Of a stretch of DNA of 49,657 nt, positions 1 to 7,253 are shown piece by piece (within the stretch, counting starts at the first letter, position 1; each line of letters opens with the position of its first letter). The translations under genes and the position numbers were made by a program. Source of the DNA: Leuconostoc miyukkimchii (GTDB taxonomy: Bacteria; Bacillota; Bacilli; Lactobacillales; Lactobacillaceae); assembly GCF_019656055.1 (NCBI RefSeq), contig NZ_BPKY01000009.1, positions 1 through 49,657 of the forward strand. The letters run 5' to 3'. Under the pieces are notes generated by a model. It did no database searches and was not told where the DNA came from. It saw only the letters and a program-made list of their open reading frames with translations.

Positions 1-132
1 GAACGCAAAATTGAAACAGTTAGCGCCAAAGAATTAGATCAAATTAATCATTGGATCAATGCGAGACCAATGAAAACGCTCAACTGGCAATCACCACGAA
101 AGGTTTTTCAGCAGTTCGCAGTGTTCGGTTAA
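1..132 (+). CDS. IS30-family transposase, C-terminal end (5' incomplete)
   Basis: Forty-three codons and a stop, read in frame from base 1. They equal the C-terminus of the transposase at 19907-20824 apart from silent changes (for example acg for aca in a Thr codon). Of the DDE catalytic residues none is left in this piece. It is partial only because of the window edge. Confidence 0.92.
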   Translation, partial: ERKIETVSAKELDQINHWINARPMKTLNWQSPRKVFQQFAVFG

Positions 133-148
133 TTCTTGCAATCTACCA
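1..148 (+). mobile_element. IS1070-like IS30 element, right part only
   Basis: The first 148 bases match the right end of the complete copy at 19812-20840 almost base for base, including the last 43 codons of the transposase and the terminal inverted repeat that ends in CAATCTACCA at 148. The left part is missing because the window begins inside it. The left part of a copy of the same element closes the window at 49422-49657, so these may be the two halves of one element in a circular molecule. Confidence 0.93.
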
Positions 149-272
149 AATGCATAAAAGATTTCTAAATCCATAACCGATACGTTTGAGTTTTTTTATC
201 TTTCCAATGGTCTCTTCAAGAGGACCATTGGATTATGACATTGTACAACTATTCTTTATATAATTTAAATTC

Positions 273-661
273 TTATGTAACGTTGAAATAGATGTATTCA
301 TAGCGATGCCAATTAGACTTGAGTACTTTATATAAACGGGAATGTTTATCATTTATTTTTTTAAGACAACTGATTCTAACTTGATCCAATGCCCGGCTAT
401 ATAGCTGAACTATATGAAATCTATTAACTATTATTTGAGCATTGGGAAAAATTTTATGAATGACCGACTGGTAATTAGCGTTCAAATCAATAGAGACAGT
501 CTTAACTGCTTGTCGTTCTGACAAGCTATAATTTTTTATAAAGTGTTCAATAATTGTTTTAGACAGTCGATCATGAATAAACTCAATTAGATGATGATGT
601 TTGTGTATCAATAGCTATAAAAGTAAATATACCGTTAACTGAACGAAATTCAGGGTAGAAC
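273..661 (-). pseudogene. ISL3-family (IS1165-like) transposase fragment
   Basis: An open stretch of 112 codons (273-611) reads like the middle of an ISL3 DDE transposase: the block VSIDLNANYQSVIHKIFPNA carries the catalytic Asp and is followed by FHIVQLYSRALDQVR, both typical of the family. Upstream, the reading continues in another frame (EFRSVNGIFTFIAIDTQT, about 612-661), so a frameshift separates the two pieces. Both the N-terminal zinc-finger part and the C-terminus are gone. This is a dead remnant next to the IS1070 end. A hairpin at 204-231 (CCAATGGTC / GGACCATTGG) lies just beyond its 3' side. Confidence 0.75.
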
Positions 662-935
662 ATCTAAAGGTATGGATGGTGTCTTTTTGATGTTCTAAAA
701 TAGTTTTATTAATAAATGGTATACATAAATAGAGTTGATGGCAAAATGCCTATCAACTCTATTTATCGTACAGCCGGCGCTGATGTCAAGATTATGGACA
801 GGTTTTTTCGGCACCGAGAGTTGCCGGACTCCGAAAATTTTTCAAAACCCGGATTTCAGCTTAAAACGGCGTGATTTCTGGGTGTTTGTGTAGGTGGAAC
901 AGGGCCGTATTTCTAAACTTCTTTTATGGTTTATT
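662..935. other. Non-coding IS debris with a strong hairpin
   Basis: I see no gene here. At about 726-764 there is a long hairpin (AAATAGAGTTGAT paired with ATCAACTCTATTT, with the loop between) that looks like the end or terminator of an ISL3-type element. From about 775 to 925 the base composition becomes clearly more GC-rich than its surroundings, with small inverted motifs such as CGGCACCGAGAGTTGCCG. I do not recognise this part; it reads like the end of another mobile element. Confidence 0.4.
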
Positions 936-947
936 ATACCACTTAAC

Positions 948-1035
948 AAAAAAACAGCCCCCATTATCTAACCAGTAGATATTGGAGGCTGTTTTAATAG
1001 TCTTTTTGAGGGGCGATAATGTAAAAATAGACCCT
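948..1035 (-). terminator. Terminator module at the end of the redox operon (repeat copy A)
   Basis: On the minus strand a hairpin (AACAGCC...GGCTGTT, with further pairing of TATCTA/TAGATA) is followed by seven T residues, some tens of bases after the stop of the 1043-2374 gene. Next to it is a second conserved stretch ending in GACCCT. The whole 85-90 bp unit recurs at 30985-31072 behind arsC, with compensating base changes in the stem (AACAGCC/GGCTGTT here, AACAACC/GGTTGTT there). Confidence 0.7.
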
Positions 1036-1042
1036 CTTATTG

Positions 1043-2374
1043 TTAAATTAATGTTCTAATTTTATATGCTAAACCAGGGAAAGCCATTATCATCTTTTCT
1101 TTCCAAACCTCTGGATCAACATTAATTGCCATAACAGGAATTAGTGCATTGATATCATCTACTGCTGTTTGGCTAATTTCAGCAGCGCCCACGAGATGAT
1201 TTTGCTTGTCAAAGACTAATGATAATCGTGCGTGATCATCTGTTCCAGCATAAAAAAAGTCACCTTGAGTAATATCAATATCTTTAATTGAATAATTACT
1301 GTCTTCCTTTGCTTTATCAATACTAATTCCAGCTTGAGCGAGTTGGGGGAATGTGAACGTAACGGTTCCAATTACTGGGTACCTAAGAGGTTCAGTTGTT
1401 TTATTAGTAAGTAAGGCACTTAAGTAGTCTGCTTCAAACTGTGCCGTAGAGGTTAATGCTGGTGCGGTTTTATCAACAATATCGCCCATTGCGTAAATGT
1501 TATTTGCTGATGTGGTCAAATATTTATCAACTTTAATTCCGCGGTTGCTGTACTCTACACCAGCATTATCAAGTTTCAATGCATTAATTTCAGGAACTCT
1601 ACCACTGGCATTAATAACTTTATCAAAAGTGCCAAGGTTGCCGTTAGCTGATTGAACCTCATAGCCAGTTTGTGCTTCGGTAACAGCTGTAACATTTGTG
1701 TTAAATATAAAATTAATACCAAGTGAGTTTTTCATTTCATCAACTAACTGATGAACGTGTTGGCTGTAAAATCCCTCTAGCGGTTGGCCGGATCGGACAA
1801 TAACGGTTACTTTAACCCCGGCAGCAGACAACAATGTAGCAAATTCCATACCAACGTAACCACTTCCGATAATTGCGACGTTCTTTGGAGTATCTTCGAG
1901 TTCAAAAAGGTTAGTACTAGTAAGTAGGTACTCGTGGCCAGGAATGTTAAGAGGATGCGGCTTTTTTCCGGTTGCGATTACAAAATTATCAGCAGTGATT
2001 TTTTTATTATTAACTTCAATGGTATGTTGATCAACAAATGATGCTTCACCCTTGATGGTAGTCGCACCCAGGCCTTCATACATACTTTGCATATTATTTA
2101 GGAATGACGCCATAGCCTTATTCTTTTGCTGAATAAGTTCTTTCCAGTCAAGCTTAGCTGGTTGAGTAATTCCCTTACCTTGCAAACGCATTGAAGTTAA
2201 GGTTGCTCGTGCTGCTCCTTCTAAGAAAATCTTGGGTTCGCAGCCTTCGTTAGGGCAAATTCCGCCAAACCGATTCTTTTCAACAACCGCGATTTTCTTT
2301 CCGCTATTCTGCATTCCCAATAGGAAACGATAAACTGATGGCCCACTGCCAATAACAACGTAGTCAAACTTCAT
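1043..2374 (-). CDS. Flavin-dependent pyridine nucleotide-disulfide oxidoreductase (glutathione reductase-like)
   Basis: 443 residues, the usual length of the glutathione/mercuric reductase family. An N-terminal FAD-binding GSGPSV motif (9-14) is followed by the redox pair Cys40-Cys45 in GGICPNEGCEPK, an NAD(P)H-binding GSGYVG (about 170), an ATG motif and a second FAD motif AMGDI (about 295). The C-terminal dimerization domain is present, but the usual His-Pro-x-x-x-Glu catalytic dyad near the end is not visible (AFPGLAYKI instead), so the substrate may not be a simple disulfide. The ribosome site GGAGG precedes the ATG. It is the last gene of the thioredoxin operon, 17 bases after the 43-residue protein, and presumably reduces a low-molecular thiol or an electrophile in the cytosol. 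The exact substrate is unknown. Confidence 0.85.
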   Translation of the reverse strand: MKFDYVVIGSGPSVYRFLLGMQNSGKKIAVVEKNRFGGICPNEGCEPKIFLEGAARATLTSMRLQGKGITQPAKLDWKELIQQKNKAMASFLNNMQSMYEGLGATTIKGEASFVDQHTIEVNNKKITADNFVIATGKKPHPLNIPGHEYLLTSTNLFELEDTPKNVAIIGSGYVGMEFATLLSAAGVKVTVIVRSGQPLEGFYSQHVHQLVDEMKNSLGINFIFNTNVTAVTEAQTGYEVQSANGNLGTFDKVINASGRVPEINALKLDNAGVEYSNRGIKVDKYLTTSANNIYAMGDIVDKTAPALTSTAQFEADYLSALLTNKTTEPLRYPVIGTVTFTFPQLAQAGISIDKAKEDSNYSIKDIDITQGDFFYAGTDDHARLSLVFDKQNHLVGAAEISQTAVDDINALIPVMAINVDPEVWKEKMIMAFPGLAYKIRTLI

Positions 2375-2391
2375 TTATAGCTTCCCTCCAT

Positions 2392-2523
2392 TTATTTTGT
2401 TTTCTTCTTCTTATCCTCAGTTTGCTTTTGATGTTCAGCGATAGTACAACCGTCTGGCCCACATACAGCAGCATCATTATTATCGCCAAATATTGTATTA
2501 AATTGTGGCTTATCTTCGGCCAT
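2392..2523 (-). CDS. Small CGPDGC-motif protein (43 aa)
   Basis: Begins ATG with a perfect AGGAGG seven bases upstream and ends 17 bases before the reductase gene, so it sits tightly in the redox operon. The 43 residues contain a single two-cysteine motif, VCGPDGCTIAEH (Cys26 and Cys31), between an acidic, polar N-terminal half and a lysine-rich tail (KKKKTK). There is no membrane segment or signal peptide. I do not recognise a family. The CxxxxC pair and the setting suggest a redox-active or metal-binding partner of the thioredoxin/FrnE proteins, which is inference only. Its fit within the operon and its ribosome site make it a probable real gene. Confidence 0.7.
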   Translation of the reverse strand: MAEDKPQFNTIFGDNNDAAVCGPDGCTIAEHQKQTEDKKKKTK

Positions 2524-2535
2524 CGTAAATTCCTC

Positions 2536-3183
2536 CTAATTTTCTTCTTCTTGAACTCGCTTTAAGGCTTTAACAAAGACTTCATATGGTTGGGCACCAC
2601 TAATTGCATACTTATTATTGATTACAAAAAAAGGTGCAGCATGAATACCGGATTGTTGAGCCTCTGCCTCGTCATTGACCACAGCTTGATGATATTGGTT
2701 AGAATTAAGCACTTTTTCTACTTCGTCTTTAGCAAGCCCAGCTTCCATTGCCGCATTTAATAGCACATCATGGTCAGAAATCGATTGACCATCACTAAAG
2801 TAAACTTGGTAGAAGCGTCTAATTACTCGTTCAGTCAAATCAGGATCATTTTTAGTTTCTGCGAATTTAATAATCCGGTGCGCATCCATACTATTTGTAG
2901 GTACTACACTGTCAAGATCCATTGGTAGACCATCGTTATGCGCCATTTGTTCGATGTAAGCCATTTGCTTTTTGGCCTGTGGCTCCATTGCCTTATTTCC
3001 CTGAGTGAAGTGATTAATGTATCCTTCATCGGTTTCCTTTGGTGTTGCAGGGTTAAGCTCGAATGATTTGAACTCTAATTCAGTTGTGTCATAAATACCA
3101 ATTTCCTTCATTGCTCGTTTCATTCGGTTAGAACCGATATAACAAAAGGGGCAAGCAATGTCTGACCAATATTTGATTTCCAT
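2536..3183 (-). CDS. DsbA-family FrnE-like thiol oxidoreductase
   Basis: 215 residues. The N-terminus has a thioredoxin-fold CxxC motif, CPFCYIG (Cys11, Cys14), in the context WSDIACPFCYIGSNR, which is diagnostic of the FrnE branch of DsbA proteins (also annotated 2-hydroxychromene-2-carboxylate isomerase-like). A helical insertion follows, and near the C-terminus the cis-Pro loop GIHAAPFFVINNKYAISGAQ closes the fold. There is no signal peptide, so it acts in the cytosol. FrnE proteins are linked to oxidative and disulfide stress. An AGAGG ribosome site lies upstream. It follows trxB by 18 bases and its stop overlaps the ribosome site of the next small gene, which supports one transcript. Confidence 0.88.
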   Translation of the reverse strand: MEIKYWSDIACPFCYIGSNRMKRAMKEIGIYDTTELEFKSFELNPATPKETDEGYINHFTQGNKAMEPQAKKQMAYIEQMAHNDGLPMDLDSVVPTNSMDAHRIIKFAETKNDPDLTERVIRRFYQVYFSDGQSISDHDVLLNAAMEAGLAKDEVEKVLNSNQYHQAVVNDEAEAQQSGIHAAPFFVINNKYAISGAQPYEVFVKALKRVQEEEN

Positions 3184-3201
3184 AAAGTAATTTTCCTCTC
3201 T

Positions 3202-4146
3202 TTAATCTTTAACCGTTTGCCGATGCTTTATGGCTTCGAAATATTCAAAGGCGTTTTGCCCAGCAATACCACCATCGCCAACCGCAGTTGTAATTTGCCG
3301 CAGTTGCTTTTGCCGGACATCACCAATTGCATAGATTCCAGGAATTGTTGTTTCCATTTGATCGTTAGTTATAATCCAACCAGCTTGATCGGTAATATTT
3401 AAATTATTGAAAATTTGGCTATTTGGAAAGTTACCGACATAAACGAAAACTCCATCAGTGTCTAGGGTTGTATCATCACCGACCTGATTGTTATGAATTT
3501 TTACTCCAGTAACATGATTTTCATCACCTAAAATCTCTGTCACACTAGTATTCCAAGTGAAATCTATCTTATCGTTATCAAAAGCACGATTTTGTAATAC
3601 CTTTTGTGCCCGTAACTGATCGCGACGATGAATGACATTAACTCCATCAGTGACATTAGCTAAGTACAATCCTTCAGAAATTGCTGAATCACCACCGCCA
3701 ACTACAGTCACGTTCTTTCCTTTAAAGAAAGAACCATCACATACTGCACAGTAAGAAACCCCTTTTCCGGAGAACTTTTCTTCACCTGGTACACCTAATT
3801 TTCGATTATTAGATCCTGTTGCAATAATTACTGCGCTTGCTACTAACTCGTCACTATCGGTTTGAATATGCTTCATTTGTTGATCATCAACGGTAACGTT
3901 TTGGACATCACCATATACAAAATTTACTCCGGCCTTAACGGTTCCTTGATACATTTTCTCACCAAGTTCAGGACCCTTAATTGTTGTAAAACCAGGGTAG
4001 TTTTCAATGTCATCGGTGTTGTTCATTTGTCCACCATAAATACCGCGATCAAGCATTGCTACATTTAAATTAGCTCGTGCTGCATATAAGGCAGCGGTCA
4101 TTCCACCAGGACCGGCCCCAATCACTACTACATCATATTTCCTCAT
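3202..4146 (-). CDS. trxB: Thioredoxin reductase
   Basis: 314 residues, the normal length for low-Mr bacterial thioredoxin reductase. FAD motif GAGPGG at 10-15, redox centre CAVCDG (Cys133, Cys136), NADPH motif GGGDSAISEG and the C-terminal FAD motif YAIGDVR are all present. It takes electrons from NADPH through FAD to thioredoxin in the cytosol. The GGAGTG ribosome site is well spaced from the ATG. It lies in the middle of the operon, behind the thioredoxin genes and the broken racemase, and is probably the reductase for the three upstream thioredoxin-like proteins. It is likely an extra plasmid copy, since trxB is normally also chromosomal. Confidence 0.96.
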   Translation of the reverse strand: MRKYDVVVIGAGPGGMTAALYAARANLNVAMLDRGIYGGQMNNTDDIENYPGFTTIKGPELGEKMYQGTVKAGVNFVYGDVQNVTVDDQQMKHIQTDSDELVASAVIIATGSNNRKLGVPGEEKFSGKGVSYCAVCDGSFFKGKNVTVVGGGDSAISEGLYLANVTDGVNVIHRRDQLRAQKVLQNRAFDNDKIDFTWNTSVTEILGDENHVTGVKIHNNQVGDDTTLDTDGVFVYVGNFPNSQIFNNLNITDQAGWIITNDQMETTIPGIYAIGDVRQKQLRQITTAVGDGGIAGQNAFEYFEAIKHRQTVKD

Positions 4147-4169
4147 TAAATTTCACTCCAATCTACTTA

Positions 4170-4365
4170 TTAGTCGTCACGTAACGCTAATCCCTTATCC
4201 AATGAACGATTAACAATGACTTCTTGTGCATCAATAATGGTTACCCACTATATAATCTAAATAGTCTTGGTCTTTATGGGTTTCAGTTTTCTTATTAAGG
4301 AGTCGGACATAACTTTCAGTTGCTAACGTCCCCATACCGCCAAGAATAGTAAAAAACTTCTTCAT
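4170..4365 (-). pseudogene. Aspartate/glutamate racemase-family remnant (internal deletion)
   Basis: The start reads [20 protein letters not shown], the classical N-terminus of Asp/Glu/hydantoin racemases. After about 42 codons the frame runs into a TGA. In the other frame the last 24 codons read [24 protein letters not shown], like the C-terminus of the same family. About 190 codons, including the catalytic cysteines, are therefore missing and the two ends are joined out of frame. The ATG overlaps the stop of the thioredoxin-like gene upstream, so it was once a proper member of the operon. It makes no functional racemase. Confidence 0.75.
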
Positions 4366-4688
4366 TATTTAATAGTGTTGGTAATGAAATTTTCGACTTC
4401 TTCTTTAGTCTTCCGATCTTTATTGACAAGTCTTCCGATTTCTTGCCCATCTCTAAAAATAACGAAGCTTGGAATACCAAAGATATTTAGTTCTTGAGCC
4501 AATTCGGTATTCTCATCACGATCGACACTGATGAAAGTGTAATCTTTGAATTCTTGTTCAATTTCTGGTAGATGAGGCTTGATAAAGCTACAATCAGGGC
4601 ACCAAGAAGCCATAAAAACTAAAATATATTTTCCATTCTTCAGTTTTTTATCAAATTCTTTTTTATTCATTACTGATAGTTGTTCCAT
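4365..4688 (-). CDS. Thioredoxin-like protein with WCPDC active site
   Basis: 107 residues, thioredoxin fold. The active-site stretch [20 protein letters not shown] has the CxxC pair Cys30-Cys33, and the cis-Pro loop is [18 protein letters not shown]. No signal peptide, so cytosolic. The central dipeptide Pro-Asp differs from the Gly-Pro of standard thioredoxin, so its redox potential or partners may differ. Ribosome site AGGGGAG. It is third in the operon, 20 bases behind trxA, and its stop overlaps the start of the racemase remnant. Probably reduced by the TrxB encoded downstream. Confidence 0.88.
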   Translation of the reverse strand: MEQLSVMNKKEFDKKLKNGKYILVFMASWCPDCSFIKPHLPEIEQEFKDYTFISVDRDENTELAQELNIFGIPSFVIFRDGQEIGRLVNKDRKTKEEVENFITNTIK

Positions 4689-4708
4689 TCAGCTTCTCCC
4701 CTCTTAAC

Positions 4709-5023
4709 CTAATTAGTATATTGAGCAAGAACGGTTTTAAGTTGGTCCTTACTTTGGAGGCCAACCAGCTTATCAACTACTTGGCCATCTTTTTTGATAA
4801 TTAAGGTTGGAATAGACATAATTCCAAATTCCATTGGTGTTTCTTGATTTGCATCTACGTCCATTTTAGTGATTTTGACTTTATCGCCAATTTCTTTATC
4901 AAGTTGTTCAATAATCGGTCCTTGCATTCGACATGGAGGACACCAAGTAGCCCAAAAATCAGTTAATGTAACACCGGTACTAGTTTCTTTCACAAAGTCT
5001 TTGTCAGTTAAGTTCTTAACCAT
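4709..5023 (-). CDS. trxA: Thioredoxin
   Basis: 104 residues, the usual thioredoxin length. The active site reads FWATWCPPCRMQGP with Cys28 and Cys31. The Pro-Pro dipeptide is a known variant of the WCGPC motif. The cis-Pro loop is GIMSIPTLIIKKDGQVVDKLVG. Ribosome site AAAGGAG, ATG start. It is the second gene of the operon, 13 bases behind a shorter thioredoxin-like gene. Its role is general protein disulfide reduction and electron donation, for which ArsC (31200-31616) on the same molecule is one likely client (inference). Confidence 0.94.
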   Translation of the reverse strand: MVKNLTDKDFVKETSTGVTLTDFWATWCPPCRMQGPIIEQLDKEIGDKVKITKMDVDANQETPMEFGIMSIPTLIIKKDGQVVDKLVGLQSKDQLKTVLAQYTN

Positions 5024-5036
5024 AAGAGTCGCTCCT

Positions 5037-5318
5037 TTATAGGTAATATTTAATTAAAGTTGTTAATTGTGATTGATCAATAAAACGGGTAATTTTTTCA
5101 ACGATTCTTCCATCACGCAGCAAAATAGTACTGGGTACGGAATAAACATTGTATTTTTTTGCTAGTTCTGGGTGAGCATCTGAATTCACTACCCGAACGT
5201 TTAAATATGAATTAAAGTCATGGCTAATCTTATTTATTATTGGTCGCTGCGTATAACACTGGGCGCACCAATTATTCTCAAAATTAATTAAGGTTAGCGT
5301 TTTATCAATAGTAGACAA
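5037..5318 (-). CDS. Thioredoxin-like protein with WCAQC active site
   Basis: 93 residues, a compact thioredoxin fold. The active site NFENNWCAQCYTQRP holds Cys18-Cys21 and the cis-Pro loop is VYSVPSTILLRDGRIVEK. It is the first gene behind the operon promoter. The ribosome site is weak (GGCAG before an ATG). The unusual Ala-Gln dipeptide and shorter N-terminus set it apart from trxA two genes on, so it is likely a specialised member. Three different CxxC dipeptides (AQ, PP, PD) in one operon suggest division of labour rather than simple gene duplication. Confidence 0.87.
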   Translation of the reverse strand: MSTIDKTLTLINFENNWCAQCYTQRPIINKISHDFNSYLNVRVVNSDAHPELAKKYNVYSVPSTILLRDGRIVEKITRFIDQSQLTTLIKYYL

Positions 5319-5340
5319 GTTATGTCACTGCCTTTCAATC

Positions 5341-5394
5341 ATTCAATTGTTTACTTGAATAGTTTAATAATATCATATACTTTTTGTAAGTCAA
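5341..5394 (-). promoter_or_regulatory. Redox operon promoter with ArsR-type operator
   Basis: On the minus strand a -35 TTGACT (5389-5394) and -10 TATTAT (5367-5372) are 16 bases apart, and are followed at once by the inverted repeat ATTCAA-N8-TTGAAT (5341-5360). The 12 bases TTGAATAGTTTA (5355-5366, plus strand) recur exactly at 6116-6127 upstream of the ArsR-rhodanese gene. The position just downstream of -10 fits repression by the encoded ArsR protein. The assignment of this operator to that protein is inference. Confidence 0.7.
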
Positions 5395-5398
5395 TATA

Positions 5399-5436
5399 AA
5401 AGCACGATTTAATCAATAAATGACTAAATCGTGCTT
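5399..5436 (-). terminator. Terminator of the ArsR-rhodanese gene
   Basis: A near-perfect hairpin, AGCACGATTTA paired with TAAATCGTGCT around a 13-base loop, followed by T residues on the minus strand. It lies 8 bases after the regulator's stop and separates it from the redox operon promoter, so the two units have their own promoters. Confidence 0.8.
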
Positions 5437-5443
5437 AAACTGT

Positions 5444-6088
5444 TTATTCTGTTATTTTATTCCAATCATAGTGACTTGAATTTAAACTAACTGCGTCAAA
5501 ACCATTTTTATTTAAGATCTGTGTGGCAATGTTGGAATTAGCACATAGTCTTCCACGGCAATAAACAATAATCTTTTGATCTTTAGGTAATTTGGGCATT
5601 GATTCTTTTAATGTTTCCAATGGGACATTAATTGCCGATTGTATGTGGCCTGCTGCATATTCATCAGAAGGTCGTACATCAAGGACAAAGCAATTTTTGT
5701 ATTCTTCTTGAGCTTGCTTTAACGAAATGGTTTTAACGTTATCTTGAGCGTCTGATTTATCCTGAATTGTTTTCATATCTGAAAGTTCACTGTTGCCAAT
5801 GTCGGTTAATAGGTGCACAAGATCACTAATTCTGGGAGAACTAAGGCTATAAATAATATGATTGCCTTTTCGTTTTGTTTTAACCAGATGACTGTCCTTC
5901 AATATTTGTAGATGGCGTGAGGCGTTAGCTACACTTATTCCGACCCCGTTGGCAATAGTTTCAACTGATTTGGGTGCTTGAGTTAAAAGATCAAGAATTT
6001 CTAATCGTCGATCACTGCTTAGCCCCTTACCAATTTTAGACAGTTCTTCATATAGTCCATTTTTGTAGTTAACTGCTTGTTCAAACAT
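5444..6088 (-). CDS. ArsR-family regulator fused to a rhodanese domain
   Basis: 214 residues in two domains. Residues about 20-95 form an ArsR-type winged helix (RLEILDLLTQAPKSVETIAN, then the recognition helix SVANASRHLQILKDSHLV). Residues about 118-212 form a rhodanese domain with FVLDVRPSDEYAAGHI and the active loop VYCRGRLC, where Cys177 is the expected persulfide-carrying cysteine and Cys182 a possible partner; Cys133 is a third. Such fusions can read sulfane sulfur or disulfide state through the rhodanese cysteine. It most likely represses itself and the thioredoxin operon downstream through the shared inverted repeats (inference). Ribosome site GGTGGG, ATG start. Confidence 0.9.
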   Translation of the reverse strand: MFEQAVNYKNGLYEELSKIGKGLSSDRRLEILDLLTQAPKSVETIANGVGISVANASRHLQILKDSHLVKTKRKGNHIIYSLSSPRISDLVHLLTDIGNSELSDMKTIQDKSDAQDNVKTISLKQAQEEYKNCFVLDVRPSDEYAAGHIQSAINVPLETLKESMPKLPKDQKIIVYCRGRLCANSNIATQILNKNGFDAVSLNSSHYDWNKITE

Positions 6089-6102
6089 TTTCTTCCCACC
6101 TT

Positions 6103-6127
6103 TTCAACTATTTTGTTGAATAGTTTA
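6103..6127 (-). promoter_or_regulatory. Operator upstream of the ArsR-rhodanese gene
   Basis: Perfect inverted repeat TTCAAC-N6-GTTGAA (6103-6120), followed by TAGTTTA. It ends 14 bases before the start codon. The half-site and flank TTGAATAGTTTA are identical to the operator of the redox operon at 5355-5366. This supports autoregulation and co-regulation. Confidence 0.65.
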
Positions 6128-6254
6128 CCAATTTTCCTATGAAATTGAAATTCAATATTATTAGTTAATAAATTAATGGGCCTTGTCTTTTTAGATTTAG
6201 GAGTCATCCTATAATTATAGACCCTATAAAACACTGATCAAATTCATTAGAAAG

Positions 6255-7241
6255 CTAATAAGTTGCTTTTTGCTTGATTAATACTCTAAAATAAGGGTTT
6301 TTACCATTTATGGATAAGTCTTTATTATCATTTCCCTTTCTAAACTGTATGATATCAAATTGATTAGGATTAAATTTATGCAAAAAAGTAATAGGTACAC
6401 CTACCACTCCAGTATAATCCTGTGGAATATCTTTTGTTTTGTTTACATTTATAGCATCATAATTATCATAGGTTGGATACTTATCCTCATTACCATAATA
6501 ATACTCCGTCAAAGGAATACTTTTGTGTCTATAAGAATGATCCAAATTAGTTAACCATAGAGCATTATTTGGCGAAATGATTCTGTTACCTGAAGAATCT
6601 ATAGATGTCTCTGTCCCATATAGTTCATAATGATTTGGAACAATAAAACCAGATATGCCTCTGCCCATATTAACTCCCATCCACGCCTTGCTATCTTTTA
6701 TTAATTTAAATATTTCTTTGTACGTAATCGCATTAATGTTTCCTATAACTAAAAATTCTTTGCCATAATTCATTATTTGAGCAATATGTTCTCTAAATAA
6801 TGAAAAAGGCGGATTAGTTACAACTATATCGGATTTTTTGAGTATATCTATACTTTCAGGGCTTCTAAAATCACCATTATCTTTAAAATAAATTACATCT
6901 TTTGATCTAGGAATTATGGGTTCATTAGGTGCGCCTGTATATTCATAATAAAATCCTCCTGATTTATTATTAGGAAATTGATTGAATAGGTTTAATTCAT
7001 TATCAACATAGCAAGATGCTATTAATTTTTTTAATCCAAGTTTATTAAAATTTGTAGCGAAATATTTATAAAAATTGCTGGTCATTGGATTATCAGTATT
7101 ACAATAAATAACTTTTTCTTTAAAATAATCAGTATAATATTGTAATTCGTTTTCAATGTCTTTCAGTTGAGTATAAAATTCATCGTTCTTATTTTTTTTT
7201 GCCTGCTGTAACAGTTTATTTCCATTTTTTCTCATTGACAA
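6255..7241 (-). CDS. EcoRI-type adenine-specific DNA methyltransferase
   Basis: 328 residues, against 326 remembered for M.EcoRI. It follows that protein closely: NKLL..AKK.K.DEFYTQ at the N-terminus, DIENELQYY, NLGLKKLIASCYV, the catalytic motif IV stretch KSDIVVTNPPFSLFRE (NPPF about 140), SGFIVP.HYELYGTE, NRIISPNN.LWLTNL and KYDNYDAINVNKTKDIP-like text near the end. It should methylate the second A of GAATTC (inference from similarity). The TTG at 7241 is the better start: GGAGG lies six bases upstream, and it aligns with the N-terminus of M.EcoRI, whereas the next ATG (7235) is 12-13 bases away. It lies 12 bases behind the endonuclease gene, the same order as in E. coli plasmids. Confidence 0.93.
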   Translation of the reverse strand: MSMRKNGNKLLQQAKKNKNDEFYTQLKDIENELQYYTDYFKEKVIYCNTDNPMTSNFYKYFATNFNKLGLKKLIASCYVDNELNLFNQFPNNKSGGFYYEYTGAPNEPIIPRSKDVIYFKDNGDFRSPESIDILKKSDIVVTNPPFSLFREHIAQIMNYGKEFLVIGNINAITYKEIFKLIKDSKAWMGVNMGRGISGFIVPNHYELYGTETSIDSSGNRIISPNNALWLTNLDHSYRHKSIPLTEYYYGNEDKYPTYDNYDAINVNKTKDIPQDYTGVVGVPITFLHKFNPNQFDIIQFRKGNDNKDLSINGKNPYFRVLIKQKATY

Positions 7242-7253
7242 TAGATTCCTCCA

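Noticed and set aside
6019..6234. 71-codon ORF overlapping the start of the ArsR-rhodanese gene
   Set aside because: It covers the regulator's promoter and operator, has no ribosome site and its residues look random; a shadow frame.
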